Below are positions 1 to 6,933 of a stretch of 13,843 bases of DNA, piece by piece. A program made the translations under genes and the position numbers. Location: assembly GCA_902797705.1 (NCBI GenBank), contig CADBTX010000153.1:1-13843 (forward strand). Direction: 5' to 3'. The notes beneath the pieces were generated by a model. That model was not told the origin of the DNA and did not search any database. It saw only the letters and a list, made by a program, of their open reading frames with translations. Each line of letters begins with the position of its first letter. Position 1 is the first letter of the stretch. Origin of the DNA: an uncultured Lachnospiraceae bacterium (lineage in GTDB: Bacteria; Bacillota; Clostridia; Lachnospirales; Lachnospiraceae).

Positions 1-663
1 AAGGAGACAAAGGTCATTAATCCCGGGAACGGCGGCGGAAACAGTGGGGGAGACTCTGTTTATAAGAAGCCGGAAAATGGGGACAGCAAGATCATTATAA
101 AGGAGACCGGAAGCAAAGATCATGACTCCGGGAGTACAAAAAGTAATGACGGAAAACCTTCAAAGTCATCTGAGAGCAGCATAAAGGAAAAGGATTCCGT
201 AAGCAGAAGCGGTATAAAAGGCGGGGGCAGTGATAAGACGGAACGAGGCACAAGCTATACTGTAATGAACAGAAATACAGATCCTGATGAAGACAGTATC
301 TTTGAAGAGGAAGATAAAGAAAATGAGGACACTGAAAGCACGGAGATAAGAGAGGTTACTCTGGATGAATATCTGTCATCTTCACCTGAGGAGGGGGCAA
401 AGGAAGAGGAGATCATCCCGGAACTTATTGATGAAGAAGAGGATGAAAAGACAAAGAAGGAAAGCCGCGGCGGAAAGGTGGCTATGGCAGCGGTGATACT
501 TTTGCTCCTCACAGGTCTGACGGTATTTCTTCTCATCAAAAAGGGTATTCTTTCCCTGCCTGACGGGGACGAAGAGGAAGAATATGACAGCGATGAAAAG
601 ACCGGGGTCCTCGGCCTTGGGGGCTTTATAAAGGGCTTCTTCAAAAAGAAAGATCCGGCATGA
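1..663 (+). CDS. Acidic single-pass membrane protein, C-terminal part (5' end outside window)
   Basis: I do not recognise a family. The frame is open from base 1 to a TGA at 661-663, giving 220 visible residues, so the Met codon at 265 is probably internal and the true start lies upstream. The first ~85 visible residues are rich in Gly, Ser, Lys and Asp and look like a disordered linker. A strongly acidic stretch (many Glu/Asp) follows to about residue 155. One hydrophobic helix lies at about residues 160-179 (core VILLLLTGLTVFLL), preceded by SRGGK and followed by KK. After it come a short acidic patch and a Gly/Phe/Lys tail ending FFKKKDPA. The layout suggests an anchored protein with its N-terminal portion on one side of the membrane and a ~40-residue tail on the other; the topology is not certain. 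No sortase motif is visible. Base composition resembles the neighbours. Confidence 0.75.
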   Translation, partial: KETKVINPGNGGGNSGGDSVYKKPENGDSKIIIKETGSKDHDSGSTKSNDGKPSKSSESSIKEKDSVSRSGIKGGGSDKTERGTSYTVMNRNTDPDEDSIFEEEDKENEDTESTEIREVTLDEYLSSSPEEGAKEEEIIPELIDEEEDEKTKKESRGGKVAMAAVILLLLTGLTVFLLIKKGILSLPDGDEEEEYDSDEKTGVLGLGGFIKGFFKKKDPA

Positions 664-697
664 TCAAGCTACGGGGATTGCCGGCAATACCTCACCC

Positions 698-708
698 GCC
701 CTTCGGGC
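698..708. repeat. Small GC hairpin next to the palindromic repeats
   Basis: GCCC at 698-701 pairs with GGGC at 705-708 around a TTC loop. It lies one base upstream of the first C-rich palindrome and looks like part of the same repeat element. Confidence 0.45.
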
Positions 709-734
709 ACCCTCCCCTGAAAGGGGAGGGCATA
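707..734. repeat. Palindromic repeat, copy 1
   Basis: A 28-nt unit containing the perfect inverted repeat CCCTCCCCT (710-718) / AGGGGAGGG (722-730) around a GAA loop. The same unit recurs at 754-781. C/G-rich palindromes of this style are common interspersed intergenic repeats in many bacterial genomes. It has no T-run after it on either strand, so it does not look like a standard intrinsic terminator, although it could slow polymerase or protect the upstream mRNA end. Confidence 0.85.
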
Positions 735-753
735 AAACTGCGGAGTTCTTCGT

Positions 754-781
754 GCACCCTCCCCTGAAAGGGGAGGGCATA
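754..781. repeat. Palindromic repeat, copy 2
   Basis: Identical 28-nt unit to copy 1, with arms at 757-765 and 769-777. The two copies are in direct orientation with 19 nt between them. A run of six T follows at 782-787 after one A, so this copy, unlike the first, could act as a Rho-independent terminator for the upstream gene. That role is inferred. Confidence 0.85.
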
Positions 782-794
782 TTTTTTCTTAAGG

Positions 795-824
795 GTGCCA
801 TACATCTTTCAACTGTGATAAAAT
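795..824 (+). promoter_or_regulatory. Possible holA promoter with extended -10
   Basis: TAAAAT at 819-824 is preceded by TG at 816-817 and one base, an extended -10. The -35 region (GTGCCA, 795-800, 18-bp spacer) is poor. Transcription would start near 831, just at the base of the leader hairpin. The promoter rests mainly on its -10, so confidence is limited. Confidence 0.4.
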
Positions 825-831
825 AAATAAG

Positions 832-875
832 TCTTTCCGGGGGGGAGCATGACAATAGAAGCGCGCCCGGAAAGA
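832..875 (+). promoter_or_regulatory. Leader hairpin upstream of holA
   Basis: TCTTTCCGGG (832-841) and CCCGGAAAGA (866-875) form a perfect 10-bp stem with a 24-nt loop. No T-run follows, so it is not a typical terminator. The loop holds a G-rich Shine-Dalgarno-like stretch and the ATG of a 13-codon reading frame. CCGGAAA recurs at 898-904, so the left arm could pair there instead, covering the GGAAA that is the only plausible ribosome site for holA. Confidence 0.45.
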
Positions 876-890
876 TTTCATATTGAATAA
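849..890 (+). CDS. Possible 13-aa leader peptide before holA
   Basis: A short frame reads MTIEARPERFHIE and stops with TAA at 888-890, 20 nt before holA. A G-rich stretch (GGGGGAG, 841-847) precedes the ATG but sits very close to it. The peptide lies in the loop and right arm of the leader hairpin. There is no run of a regulatory amino acid as in classical biosynthetic attenuators. It could be chance. Confidence 0.2.
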   Translation: MTIEARPERFHIE

Positions 891-910
891 AGATGATCCG
901 GAAACGATAA

Positions 911-1909
911 ATGGAAAGCGTTAATGCTGATGTAAAGAACCGGGATTTCGGCAGGATCTACCTGATATACGGAGATGAGCCCTATCTCGTGAATTATAAT
1001 AAGAATAAGTTATGTGATGCCGTGGCGGCAAAAGATGATAATATGAACAGAACGGTTTTTTTCGATAAAAACCTTCAGGTCAGGGATATCATCGCTTTGT
1101 CGGACACCCTTCCTTTCCTTGCGGAAAAGAGACTTATCCTGGTGGAGGACAGCGGCTTCTTCAAGAAGGCGCCTGCCGATTACGATGAGCTTGTGGACTA
1201 TATTAAAAAGATCCCGGAAGAGAGCGTTATCGTCTTCGCGGAATCCGAGGTGGATAAGAGGGGCAAACTCTATAAGGCCGTGGATAAGAACGGACGGGTG
1301 GTTCTCTGCAAGGAACAGAGCCCGGAGATCCTGGTAAAGTGGATAGCAGGCTATCTCAAGGAGAGCGGAAAGACCATGAGGCGATCCGCGGCCTCCCTGC
1401 TTTTGGAAAGGGCCGGTACAGGGATGTACCGCTTAAAGAATGAGATGGATAAACTTATCTCTTATGTCGGGGAAAGGGATGAGATCCTTGAAAAGGATAT
1501 ACAGGAGGTTTCCGCAGTAAATATTCAGTCATCTGTATTTGCCATGATAGATGACATTGCCGAGGGAAGACAGAAGAAAGCGCTGGAGAGGTACTACGAG
1601 CTTCTTATGCTGAGGGAGCCGGCCATGAGGATACTGGTGCTGATTTCAAGAGAGTTCAATATGCTGCTCCTTGCCAAGGAAATGTCCGGAGACAAGAGGA
1701 ACTACAAGGAGATGGCAGCAGTAATGAAGGTGCCGGAGTTCGCTGTCAGGAAGTATGTTTCGGCAGCGGGACGCCTTTCCAGAGGGCAGATACTGAGAGC
1801 CATAAGGGACTGTGTGCAGACTGACAACGATATAAAGAAGGGCATCATCAACGACAGGATAGGAACGGAGCTATTGATAATCAAGTATTCGGGAAACAGG
1901 GAGGATTAA
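911..1909 (+). CDS. holA: DNA polymerase III subunit delta (clamp-loader subunit)
   Basis: HolA binds the beta sliding clamp and opens it as part of the clamp-loader complex (delta, delta', tau/gamma) during chromosome replication in the cytoplasm. The 332-residue length fits the family (about 330-350). The N-terminal YLIYGDEPYL (residues 17-26) is the degenerate nucleotide-binding start typical of HolA, followed by LPFLAEKRLILVED (67-80), a conserved strand region. The C-terminal part is helical, with a conserved-looking segment around VFAMIDDIAEGRQKKAL, matching the delta oligomerisation domain. The start gives the family-typical opening MESVNADVKN; its ribosome site is weak (GGAAA, 900-904), unlike its neighbours. 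It is followed after 2 nt by the DUF1653 gene, so they are probably cotranscribed. The usual neighbour rpsT is absent here. Confidence 0.93.
   Translation: MESVNADVKNRDFGRIYLIYGDEPYLVNYNKNKLCDAVAAKDDNMNRTVFFDKNLQVRDIIALSDTLPFLAEKRLILVEDSGFFKKAPADYDELVDYIKKIPEESVIVFAESEVDKRGKLYKAVDKNGRVVLCKEQSPEILVKWIAGYLKESGKTMRRSAASLLLERAGTGMYRLKNEMDKLISYVGERDEILEKDIQEVSAVNIQSSVFAMIDDIAEGRQKKALERYYELLMLREPAMRILVLISREFNMLLLAKEMSGDKRNYKEMAAVMKVPEFAVRKYVSAAGRLSRGQILRAIRDCVQTDNDIKKGIINDRIGTELLIIKYSGNRED
1899..1904 (+). promoter_or_regulatory. Ribosome binding site fixing a TTG start
   Basis: GGGAGG lies inside the end of holA, 7 nt before the TTG at 1912. It is the only strong site near and supports TTG as the start codon of the DUF1653 gene rather than the second in-frame TTG at 1921. 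Confidence 0.7.
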
Positions 1910-1911
1910 GG

Positions 1912-2406
1912 TTGCGCGATTTGCCGGAAGAGGGAAAGGTTTATAAACATTTTAAGGGGACATTTTACAGAGTGATCTGTATCGCCAGAGATTCGGAGAC
2001 TCTTGAGGAAGTGGTGGTCTACGAAAACAGGGATGATCCCGGAAAGAAATTTGTCCGGCCTCTCACCATGTTCATGAGTCCGGTGGATAAAGAGAAGTAT
2101 CCGGAGATTTCCCAGGAATTCAGATTTGAAGAGGTGGAGGACAAGGGAGACAGAGTTATCTCTCCTCCGAAGGAGGATAAGGAAGTGTCCGAAGATCTTC
2201 TGGCCTTTCTTGATGCTAAGACCAATGAAGATAAACTGGATGTGCTTCAGAGGATACGTACGCGACTGAATGATGATATAATAAATGCCATAGCAGTATC
2301 TCTTGATACAGAAGTAAGAGAAGGCAGCATAGAAAGCCGGTATGAGGAGATTAAGGATTATCTTCTCACGACCATCAGATACGAAGGAGCGAGACTCAGA
2401 AAATGA
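1912..2406 (+). CDS. DUF1653-domain protein with C-terminal helical extension
   Basis: The first ~60 residues match the DUF1653 pattern: GKVYKHFKGTFYRVICIARD (8-27), then SETLEEVVVYEN and a FVRPLTMFMSPVD segment. DUF1653 is a small beta-rich domain of unknown function, often 65-80 residues alone. Here the protein is 164 residues. A charged linker follows the domain and then an apparently helical second half from about residue 92 (LLAFLDAKTNEDKLDVLQRI) to the end. No signal peptide or membrane segment is visible, so it is probably cytoplasmic. The start is TTG, chosen from the GGGAGG 7 nt upstream. It begins 2 nt after holA and its stop overlaps the next gene by 4 nt (ATGA), which suggests translational coupling. 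The domain call is from remembered motif similarity; function is unknown. Confidence 0.8.
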   Translation: MRDLPEEGKVYKHFKGTFYRVICIARDSETLEEVVVYENRDDPGKKFVRPLTMFMSPVDKEKYPEISQEFRFEEVEDKGDRVISPPKEDKEVSEDLLAFLDAKTNEDKLDVLQRIRTRLNDDIINAIAVSLDTEVREGSIESRYEEIKDYLLTTIRYEGARLRK

Positions 2407-3419
2407 AATTAATATCTTTTGTTGTTCCCTGTTATAATTCCCAGGATTATATGAAGCACTGCATTGATTCTCTGCTGATAGGCGGGGATGAGGTGGAGAT
2501 ACTGGTGGTGGATGACGGTTCAAAGGACGATACCGCAAAGATCGCCGATGAATACGAAAGAGATTATCCCGGGATCGTAAAAGCCATACACAAGGAAAAC
2601 GGAGGCCACGGAGATGCCATCAATTCCGGGCTTGCAGCAGCCACAGGGCTGTATTTCAAATGTGTGGACTCCGATGACTGGGTGGATGCGGATGCCTACA
2701 GGCAGGTGATTTCAAAGCTGAAGGAGCTTCTCCACGGAGACACCATGCTGGATATGATGGTATGCAATTTCGTATATGAGAAGAAGGGGGCCATTCATAA
2801 AAAAGTCATGACCTACCGCTTTGCTCTTCCCGCCAATGAACTGATAACCTGGGATCAGGTGGGCACCTTCCGTAAGGGACAGTATCTTCTCATGCACTCC
2901 GTGATCTACAGGACCAAGCTTCTGGTGGACTGCGGTCTCGAGCTTCCAAAGCATACATTTTACTGTGACAATATCTTTGTCTTCCAGCCGCTGCCCTATG
3001 TTAAGACCATTTACTACCTGAATGTGAAATTTTACAGATATTTCATCGGCAGGGATGACCAGTCGGTAAATGAGAAGGTCATGATAGGAAGGGTAGACCA
3101 GCAGATAAGGGTCAATAAGATCATGATAGATTATCTCGCCGGAAGGGTCATACCAAATAAGAAGCTCAGGAACTATATGATCAGCTATCTGGATATCATG
3201 ATGACGGTGTCATCCATCATGCTGATAAGGGCGGACAATGAAGAGGCGCTGGAAAAGAAGGAGGAGCTTTGGAGGTATCTGGCGGAGAAGGATATGATAC
3301 TTTTCATGAAGATCAGATACGGACTTCTGGGGCGGGCCATGAACCTGCCGGGCAGATCCGGACGGAAGCTGTCGGTGGCAGGCTATAAGCTGGCGCACTG
3401 GTTTGTGGGATTCAATTAA
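2403..3419 (+). CDS. Family 2 glycosyltransferase
   Basis: A GT-A fold enzyme that would transfer a sugar from a nucleotide-sugar donor to an acceptor, probably an envelope glycan. Visible features are the N-terminal strand ISFVVPCYNS (residues 4-13), VDDGS (36-40) for nucleotide binding, KENGGHGDAINSGL (64-77), and the metal-binding acidic motif DSDD (89-92) followed by W. The 338-residue length fits bacterial GT2 enzymes, and the C-terminal ~110 residues are a family-variable helical part. No membrane helix is evident. The start overlaps the upstream stop by 4 nt. The 3' end overlaps the convergent PAP2-like gene by 8 nt. Donor and acceptor cannot be told from sequence. A DPM1-like glycosyltransferase sits further along in the same window. 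Confidence 0.9.
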   Translation: MKLISFVVPCYNSQDYMKHCIDSLLIGGDEVEILVVDDGSKDDTAKIADEYERDYPGIVKAIHKENGGHGDAINSGLAAATGLYFKCVDSDDWVDADAYRQVISKLKELLHGDTMLDMMVCNFVYEKKGAIHKKVMTYRFALPANELITWDQVGTFRKGQYLLMHSVIYRTKLLVDCGLELPKHTFYCDNIFVFQPLPYVKTIYYLNVKFYRYFIGRDDQSVNEKVMIGRVDQQIRVNKIMIDYLAGRVIPNKKLRNYMISYLDIMMTVSSIMLIRADNEEALEKKEELWRYLAEKDMILFMKIRYGLLGRAMNLPGRSGRKLSVAGYKLAHWFVGFN

Positions 3420-4089
3420 AAGAAGCCGCTTTCTTTCTGAGGAGCAGGTTCTTCAGAGAATTGAAATCCAGAACATAGATGACAAAATACATGACCGTAG
3501 CCATGAGGAAAGCGCCCAGCACATCAAGGCTGGAGTGCTGCTTTAAGAACATGGTTGAGGTGATGATCAGAGTACACATCATCAAAGATAACATGTGTAC
3601 TCTTTTGTTTTTGGCAAGCGACTTTGCATTGATCACAGCAAAATGAACCCCCAGTGAATTATAAACATGTATACTGGGAAAGATATTTGTGCATGTATCG
3701 GAGCGGTAAAGCCTGAGCACCAGCGAGGTACAGAAATTATTCCTGGGAAATACCAGGGGACGGAGCTGGCAGCCGTTGGGGTATACGGAGGAAATGATAA
3801 GGAAGGCCGTCATTCCTGTAACAAGGAAGGCGAACAGCTTCCAATAATCATATTTATTTGTGAACACGAACCAGAGCACGGTCCCAAAGACATAAGGGAA
3901 CCATAACAGGTAGGGGATCACAAACAATTCATTAAAAGGAAGGATATCATCTATCGCCATATGGATAAGGTGATAGTTCCTGTTGACGTTTTCCTCCAGA
4001 AATAAAAACCAGGGGAGATATATGAAAAAAAGATAGCCCAAAGCCCACAGGCCATGAGAGTACCTCTTTAAGAATGCGATCATTTTCAC
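3412..4089 (-). CDS. PAP2-like membrane phosphatase / phosphotransferase
   Basis: A 225-residue polytopic membrane protein with about six hydrophobic helices. PAP2 enzymes dephosphorylate or exchange lipid phosphates such as phosphatidate or undecaprenyl diphosphate. Visible motifs are NGCQLRP (105-111), SDTCTNIFPSIHVYNS (130-145, with P138, S139 and H141), and KQHSSLDVLGA (183-193, with H185 and D189). These match PAP2 motifs 1-3. However, the canonical Lys of motif 1 and the Arg six residues before the last His are not present (Y103 and T179). That pattern is closer to the PAP2_3/Aur1-like branch, which can act as a phosphotransferase. The start has a good site, GAGGAG, 5 nt upstream. It is divergent from glyA and convergent with the glycosyltransferase. 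The substrate is unknown. Confidence 0.82.
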   Translation of the reverse strand: MKMIAFLKRYSHGLWALGYLFFIYLPWFLFLEENVNRNYHLIHMAIDDILPFNELFVIPYLLWFPYVFGTVLWFVFTNKYDYWKLFAFLVTGMTAFLIISSVYPNGCQLRPLVFPRNNFCTSLVLRLYRSDTCTNIFPSIHVYNSLGVHFAVINAKSLAKNKRVHMLSLMMCTLIITSTMFLKQHSSLDVLGAFLMATVMYFVIYVLDFNSLKNLLLRKKAASFN

Positions 4090-4125
4090 TCCTCTAATAA
4101 TGCGTGGTCTTAACTCTTAATAACG

Positions 4126-4149
4126 GTCCGGCGCAATTTCCGCCGGGAC
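4126..4149. promoter_or_regulatory. Hairpin in the PAP2 5' untranslated region
   Basis: GTCCGGCG (4126-4133) pairs with CGCCGGGAC (4141-4149) with one bulged G and a 7-nt loop. It lies inside the ~85-nt leader predicted for the minus-strand PAP2-like gene. No T-run follows in that direction. Role unknown; it may stabilise the mRNA or be a protein site. Confidence 0.4.
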
Positions 4150-4180
4150 GTATGAAAAAACCCCTGTTAAGCAGTTTATT

Positions 4181-4209
4181 ATTCTAGCACATCGAAATTA
4201 TGGATACAA
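4181..4209 (-). promoter_or_regulatory. Promoter of the PAP2-like gene
   Basis: On the minus strand, TTGTAT (4209-4204), a 17-bp spacer and TAGAAT (4186-4181) form a good sigma-A promoter, with TG one base before the -10. The start would be near 4174, giving a leader of about 85 nt. Confidence 0.65.
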
Positions 4210-4212
4210 GGG

Positions 4213-4241
4213 TTAACGAAAAATAAGCGATATGATATAAT
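4213..4241 (+). promoter_or_regulatory. Promoter of glyA
   Basis: TTAACG (4213-4218), a 17-bp spacer and TATAAT (4236-4241), with an extended TG at 4233-4234. The start would be near 4248, leaving a leader of about 30 nt, too short for a riboswitch. The -35 lies only 3 bp from the -35 of the divergent PAP2 promoter. Confidence 0.72.
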
Positions 4242-4278
4242 CCCTTCGTTGTGTTTCTGATGGAGGAAAGGAGAATCT

Positions 4279-5523
4279 ATGTATACAATTGATGACATAA
4301 GGCTTATCGATCCGGAAACCGCGGAGGCTATAGAAGCTGAGGGAAAACGCCAGAACAGCCATATCGAGCTGATCGCATCCGAGAACTGGGCCAGCAAGGC
4401 AGTGATGTCTGCCATGGGAAGCCTTCTCACCAATAAATATGCCGAAGGATATCCTGCGCACAGGTATTATGGAGGATGCCAGTGTGTGGATGTGGTAGAG
4501 GAACTGGCCAGGGAGAGGGCTAAGGAACTCTTTAAGTGCGAGTACGCCAATGTACAGCCCCATTCGGGAGCACAGGCAAATATGGCCGTATTCATGGCCA
4601 TGATGAAGCCCGGAGATACTTTTATGGGAATGAATCTGGATCAGGGCGGACACCTTTCCCACGGTTCACCGGTGAACTTCTCCGGAATGTATTTCAACTG
4701 CGTTCCTTACGGAGTAAACGACGATGGCTTCATAGATTATGACAGGGTGCTGGAGATCGCAAAGGAGTGCAGGCCGAAGATGATAGTGGCCGGTGCTTCC
4801 GCATATGCCAGGACCATAGATTTTGAGAGATTCAGAAAGATCGCGGATGAAGTGGGCGCCTATCTTATGGTAGATATGGCTCACATCGCGGGACTCGTGG
4901 CAGGAGGAGTGCATCCCTCACCCATAGGCATTGCGGATGTTGTGACCACCACCACCCATAAGACCTTAAGGGGACCCAGAGGCGGAATGATACTCAGCAG
5001 CCAGGAGGCAGCGGATAAGTTTAAGTTCAATAAGGCAGTATTCCCCGGAACTCAGGGAGGACCCCTTATGCACGTTGTGGCCGCAAAGGCTGTCTGCTTA
5101 AAGGAGGCACTGCAGCCCGAATTCAAGACCTATGCGAAGAACATCGTGGACAATGCCGCATCTCTCGCAAAGGGACTTATGGACAGAGGGCTTTCCCTTG
5201 TTTCCGGCGGTACGGACAATCACCTTATGCTTCTGAACCTTGTGCCTCAGGGACTGACAGGCAAGGAAGTGGAGGCTCTTCTGGATGAAGCCAATATAAC
5301 CGCAAATAAGAACACCATTCCCAATGATCCCCAGAAGCCCTTTGTTACCAGCGGTATCAGGCTCGGAACTCCCGCCGTTACCACAAGGGGATTCAATACT
5401 GAGGATTGCGATAAAGTGGCGGAGGCGATCTCTCTGGTTGTACTCGGGGGAAGCGATAAGATCGATGAGGCCCGTGCCATAGTTAAGAGCCTTACGGATA
5501 AATATCCCCTTGATATAGATTGA
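4279..5523 (+). CDS. glyA: Serine hydroxymethyltransferase
   Basis: A cytoplasmic PLP enzyme that interconverts serine plus tetrahydrofolate and glycine plus 5,10-methylene-tetrahydrofolate, the main one-carbon source for purine, thymidylate and methionine synthesis. The 414-residue length is standard. Visible motifs are LIASEN (31-36), [15 protein letters not shown] (52-66), QPHSGAQAN (93-101), [12 protein letters not shown] (199-210), and [14 protein letters not shown] (223-236). In the last, K228 is the Schiff-base lysine. Near the C-terminus [15 protein letters not shown] is also intact. The start follows AAGGAG by 5 nt. It is transcribed from its own extended -10 promoter. The MBOAT gene follows after 18 nt with no terminator between, so the two may be cotranscribed. 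Confidence 0.97.
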   Translation: MYTIDDIRLIDPETAEAIEAEGKRQNSHIELIASENWASKAVMSAMGSLLTNKYAEGYPAHRYYGGCQCVDVVEELARERAKELFKCEYANVQPHSGAQANMAVFMAMMKPGDTFMGMNLDQGGHLSHGSPVNFSGMYFNCVPYGVNDDGFIDYDRVLEIAKECRPKMIVAGASAYARTIDFERFRKIADEVGAYLMVDMAHIAGLVAGGVHPSPIGIADVVTTTTHKTLRGPRGGMILSSQEAADKFKFNKAVFPGTQGGPLMHVVAAKAVCLKEALQPEFKTYAKNIVDNAASLAKGLMDRGLSLVSGGTDNHLMLLNLVPQGLTGKEVEALLDEANITANKNTIPNDPQKPFVTSGIRLGTPAVTTRGFNTEDCDKVAEAISLVVLGGSDKIDEARAIVKSLTDKYPLDID

Positions 5524-5541
5524 GGCAGGTGCTGTGAATTA

Positions 5542-6921
5542 ATGGTTTTCAGTTCCTTAGTTTTTCTTTTCCGGTTCATGCCGGTGTTTTTTCTGATATA
5601 TTACCTTGTACCGGGACGGTTCAGAAACCCCGTGCTGTTTGCGGGAAGTATCATCTTCTATGCATGGGGTGAACCAAGGTACACCATACTCATTTTATGC
5701 TCATGTATGGTGAATTATTCCCTGGCGGTATTTATCAGCAGATTTGACCCTCGTTTCAGAAAGATCGAAAGGCGGGTTATTTTTATACTTGCCATGTTTT
5801 ATGACGTGGGGATGCTCTTCGTGTTTAAATACACGGGCTTTATCATCTCCACCATAAACTCGCTGTTTAGCACCCATATCCCGGTGCCTGAAATAGCGCT
5901 TCCCCTCGGCATCAGTTTTTACACCTTCCAGATCATGTCCTATGTCATAGATGTTTACAAGTGTCGAACAGAGGCGGAGACCAGCCTTCTGAACCTGGGC
6001 ACCTATCTTGTGATGTTCCCCCAGCTGATAGCGGGGCCCATTGTGACCTATTCCAGGGTGAAGCACAGACTGAAGAAAAGAAAGCTGCGCTACGACGTCA
6101 TAGATAACGGCGCAAAGACTTTTGTCATAGGGCTTGGGGCAAAGGTTATCTTTGCCAACAGCCTGGGGAATATCTGGACAGCCTGCAAGGAAGCCGGGTT
6201 TGAAAATATCTCCACTCTTTTTGCCTGGATGGGGATCTCGGCCTACACCCTGCAGCTCTACTTTGATTTCGCCGGTTATTCGCTGATGGCCATCGGTCTG
6301 GGGCAGATGCTGGGCTTCAGGTTCCCCAGGAACTTTAACCACCCCTACATCAGCCGCAGTGTTACGGAATTCTGGAAGAGGTGGCATATTACACTGACGT
6401 CCTGGTTCAGGGAGTATCTCTACATCCCCCTCGGGGGAAACAGGAAGGGGACTGCCCGGACCATTCTTAACATGCTTATAGTCTGGCTTGTTACCGGACT
6501 CTGGCACGGTGCCGCATGGAACTTTGTTCTGTGGGGTTTCTATTATTTTCTGATCATCTTATTTGAAAGGTTTTTCCTTAAAAAATATCTTGACTCATCC
6601 ATCTTCTTTTCAAGAATGTACACCCTGTTAGTGGTGATGATAGGCTGGGTGCTTTTTGCTTCGCCCTCTTTAACCGAGGCCTGCATATACATTCAGAGGA
6701 TGTTCACAATAAATCCCGGAACGGATTTTATAGAGTATTTCTATACCTACTGGTATATTTTTGCGGCGGCTGTGTTTTTCGCAACTCCTGTTCCGGCCAG
6801 ATGGTACAGGAAACACAGGAATTCGGTATTTTCATACATCTTCCTTATTGCCGTATTCCTTGTTTCGGTTGGACTTTTGGTTGATTCGGTATATAATCCC
6901 TTCCTGTATTTCAGGTTTTAG
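5542..6921 (+). CDS. MBOAT family O-acyltransferase (AlgI/DltB-like)
   Basis: A polytopic membrane enzyme of the MBOAT family. AlgI and DltB homologues move an acyl group (acetyl or D-alanyl) across the membrane to modify an extracellular polymer. The 459-residue length fits. The opening MVFSSLVFLF is characteristic of the AlgI-like branch. Further signatures are LPLGISFYTFQIMSYVIDVY (120-139), PQLIAGPI (160-167), and FWKRWHITLTSWFREYLYIP (277-296, with H282). The catalytic-site WHGAAWNF (321-328) carries the invariant H322. The ribosome site is poor, but the start matches the family opening. The next gene begins 12 nt later and encodes an SGNH protein, the usual partner type for these enzymes. 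O-acetylation of a surface polysaccharide is my inference; the acceptor is unknown. Confidence 0.92.
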   Translation: MVFSSLVFLFRFMPVFFLIYYLVPGRFRNPVLFAGSIIFYAWGEPRYTILILCSCMVNYSLAVFISRFDPRFRKIERRVIFILAMFYDVGMLFVFKYTGFIISTINSLFSTHIPVPEIALPLGISFYTFQIMSYVIDVYKCRTEAETSLLNLGTYLVMFPQLIAGPIVTYSRVKHRLKKRKLRYDVIDNGAKTFVIGLGAKVIFANSLGNIWTACKEAGFENISTLFAWMGISAYTLQLYFDFAGYSLMAIGLGQMLGFRFPRNFNHPYISRSVTEFWKRWHITLTSWFREYLYIPLGGNRKGTARTILNMLIVWLVTGLWHGAAWNFVLWGFYYFLIILFERFFLKKYLDSSIFFSRMYTLLVVMIGWVLFASPSLTEACIYIQRMFTINPGTDFIEYFYTYWYIFAAAVFFATPVPARWYRKHRNSVFSYIFLIAVFLVSVGLLVDSVYNPFLYFRF

Positions 6922-6924
6922 GAG
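6920..6924 (+). promoter_or_regulatory. Ribosome binding site overlapping the MBOAT stop
   Basis: AGGAG overlaps the TAG stop of the MBOAT gene. It is 9 nt from ATG 6934 but only 3 nt from the in-frame TTG at 6928, so ATG 6934 is the better start for the SGNH gene. Confidence 0.65.
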
Positions 6925-6933
6925 TATTTGGCA

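Noticed and set aside
664..855. 63-codon minus-strand reading frame across the repeats
   Set aside because: It is mostly the translation of the two palindromic repeats and the small hairpin, and has no sensible ribosome site or domain.
1906..2538. 210-codon minus-strand reading frame opposite the DUF1653 gene
   Set aside because: It overlaps two well-supported plus-strand genes, has unusual composition and no recognisable motif.
3420..3437. Possible terminator at the convergent glycosyltransferase/PAP2 ends
   Set aside because: The A/G-rich and T/C-rich stretch nearly matches itself, but a stable stem with a real loop cannot be formed.
3667..3906. 79-codon plus-strand reading frame inside the PAP2-like gene
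   Set aside because: It is antisense to a gene with clear PAP2 motifs and a good ribosome site, and shows no domain.
4242..4278. Glycine or tetrahydrofolate riboswitch before glyA
   Set aside because: The predicted leader is only about 30 nt, too short for any known riboswitch, and no conserved core is visible.
5701..6507. 268-codon minus-strand reading frame opposite the MBOAT gene
   Set aside because: The opposite strand carries a clear MBOAT protein with catalytic residues; the shadow has no hydrophobic or motif pattern of its own.
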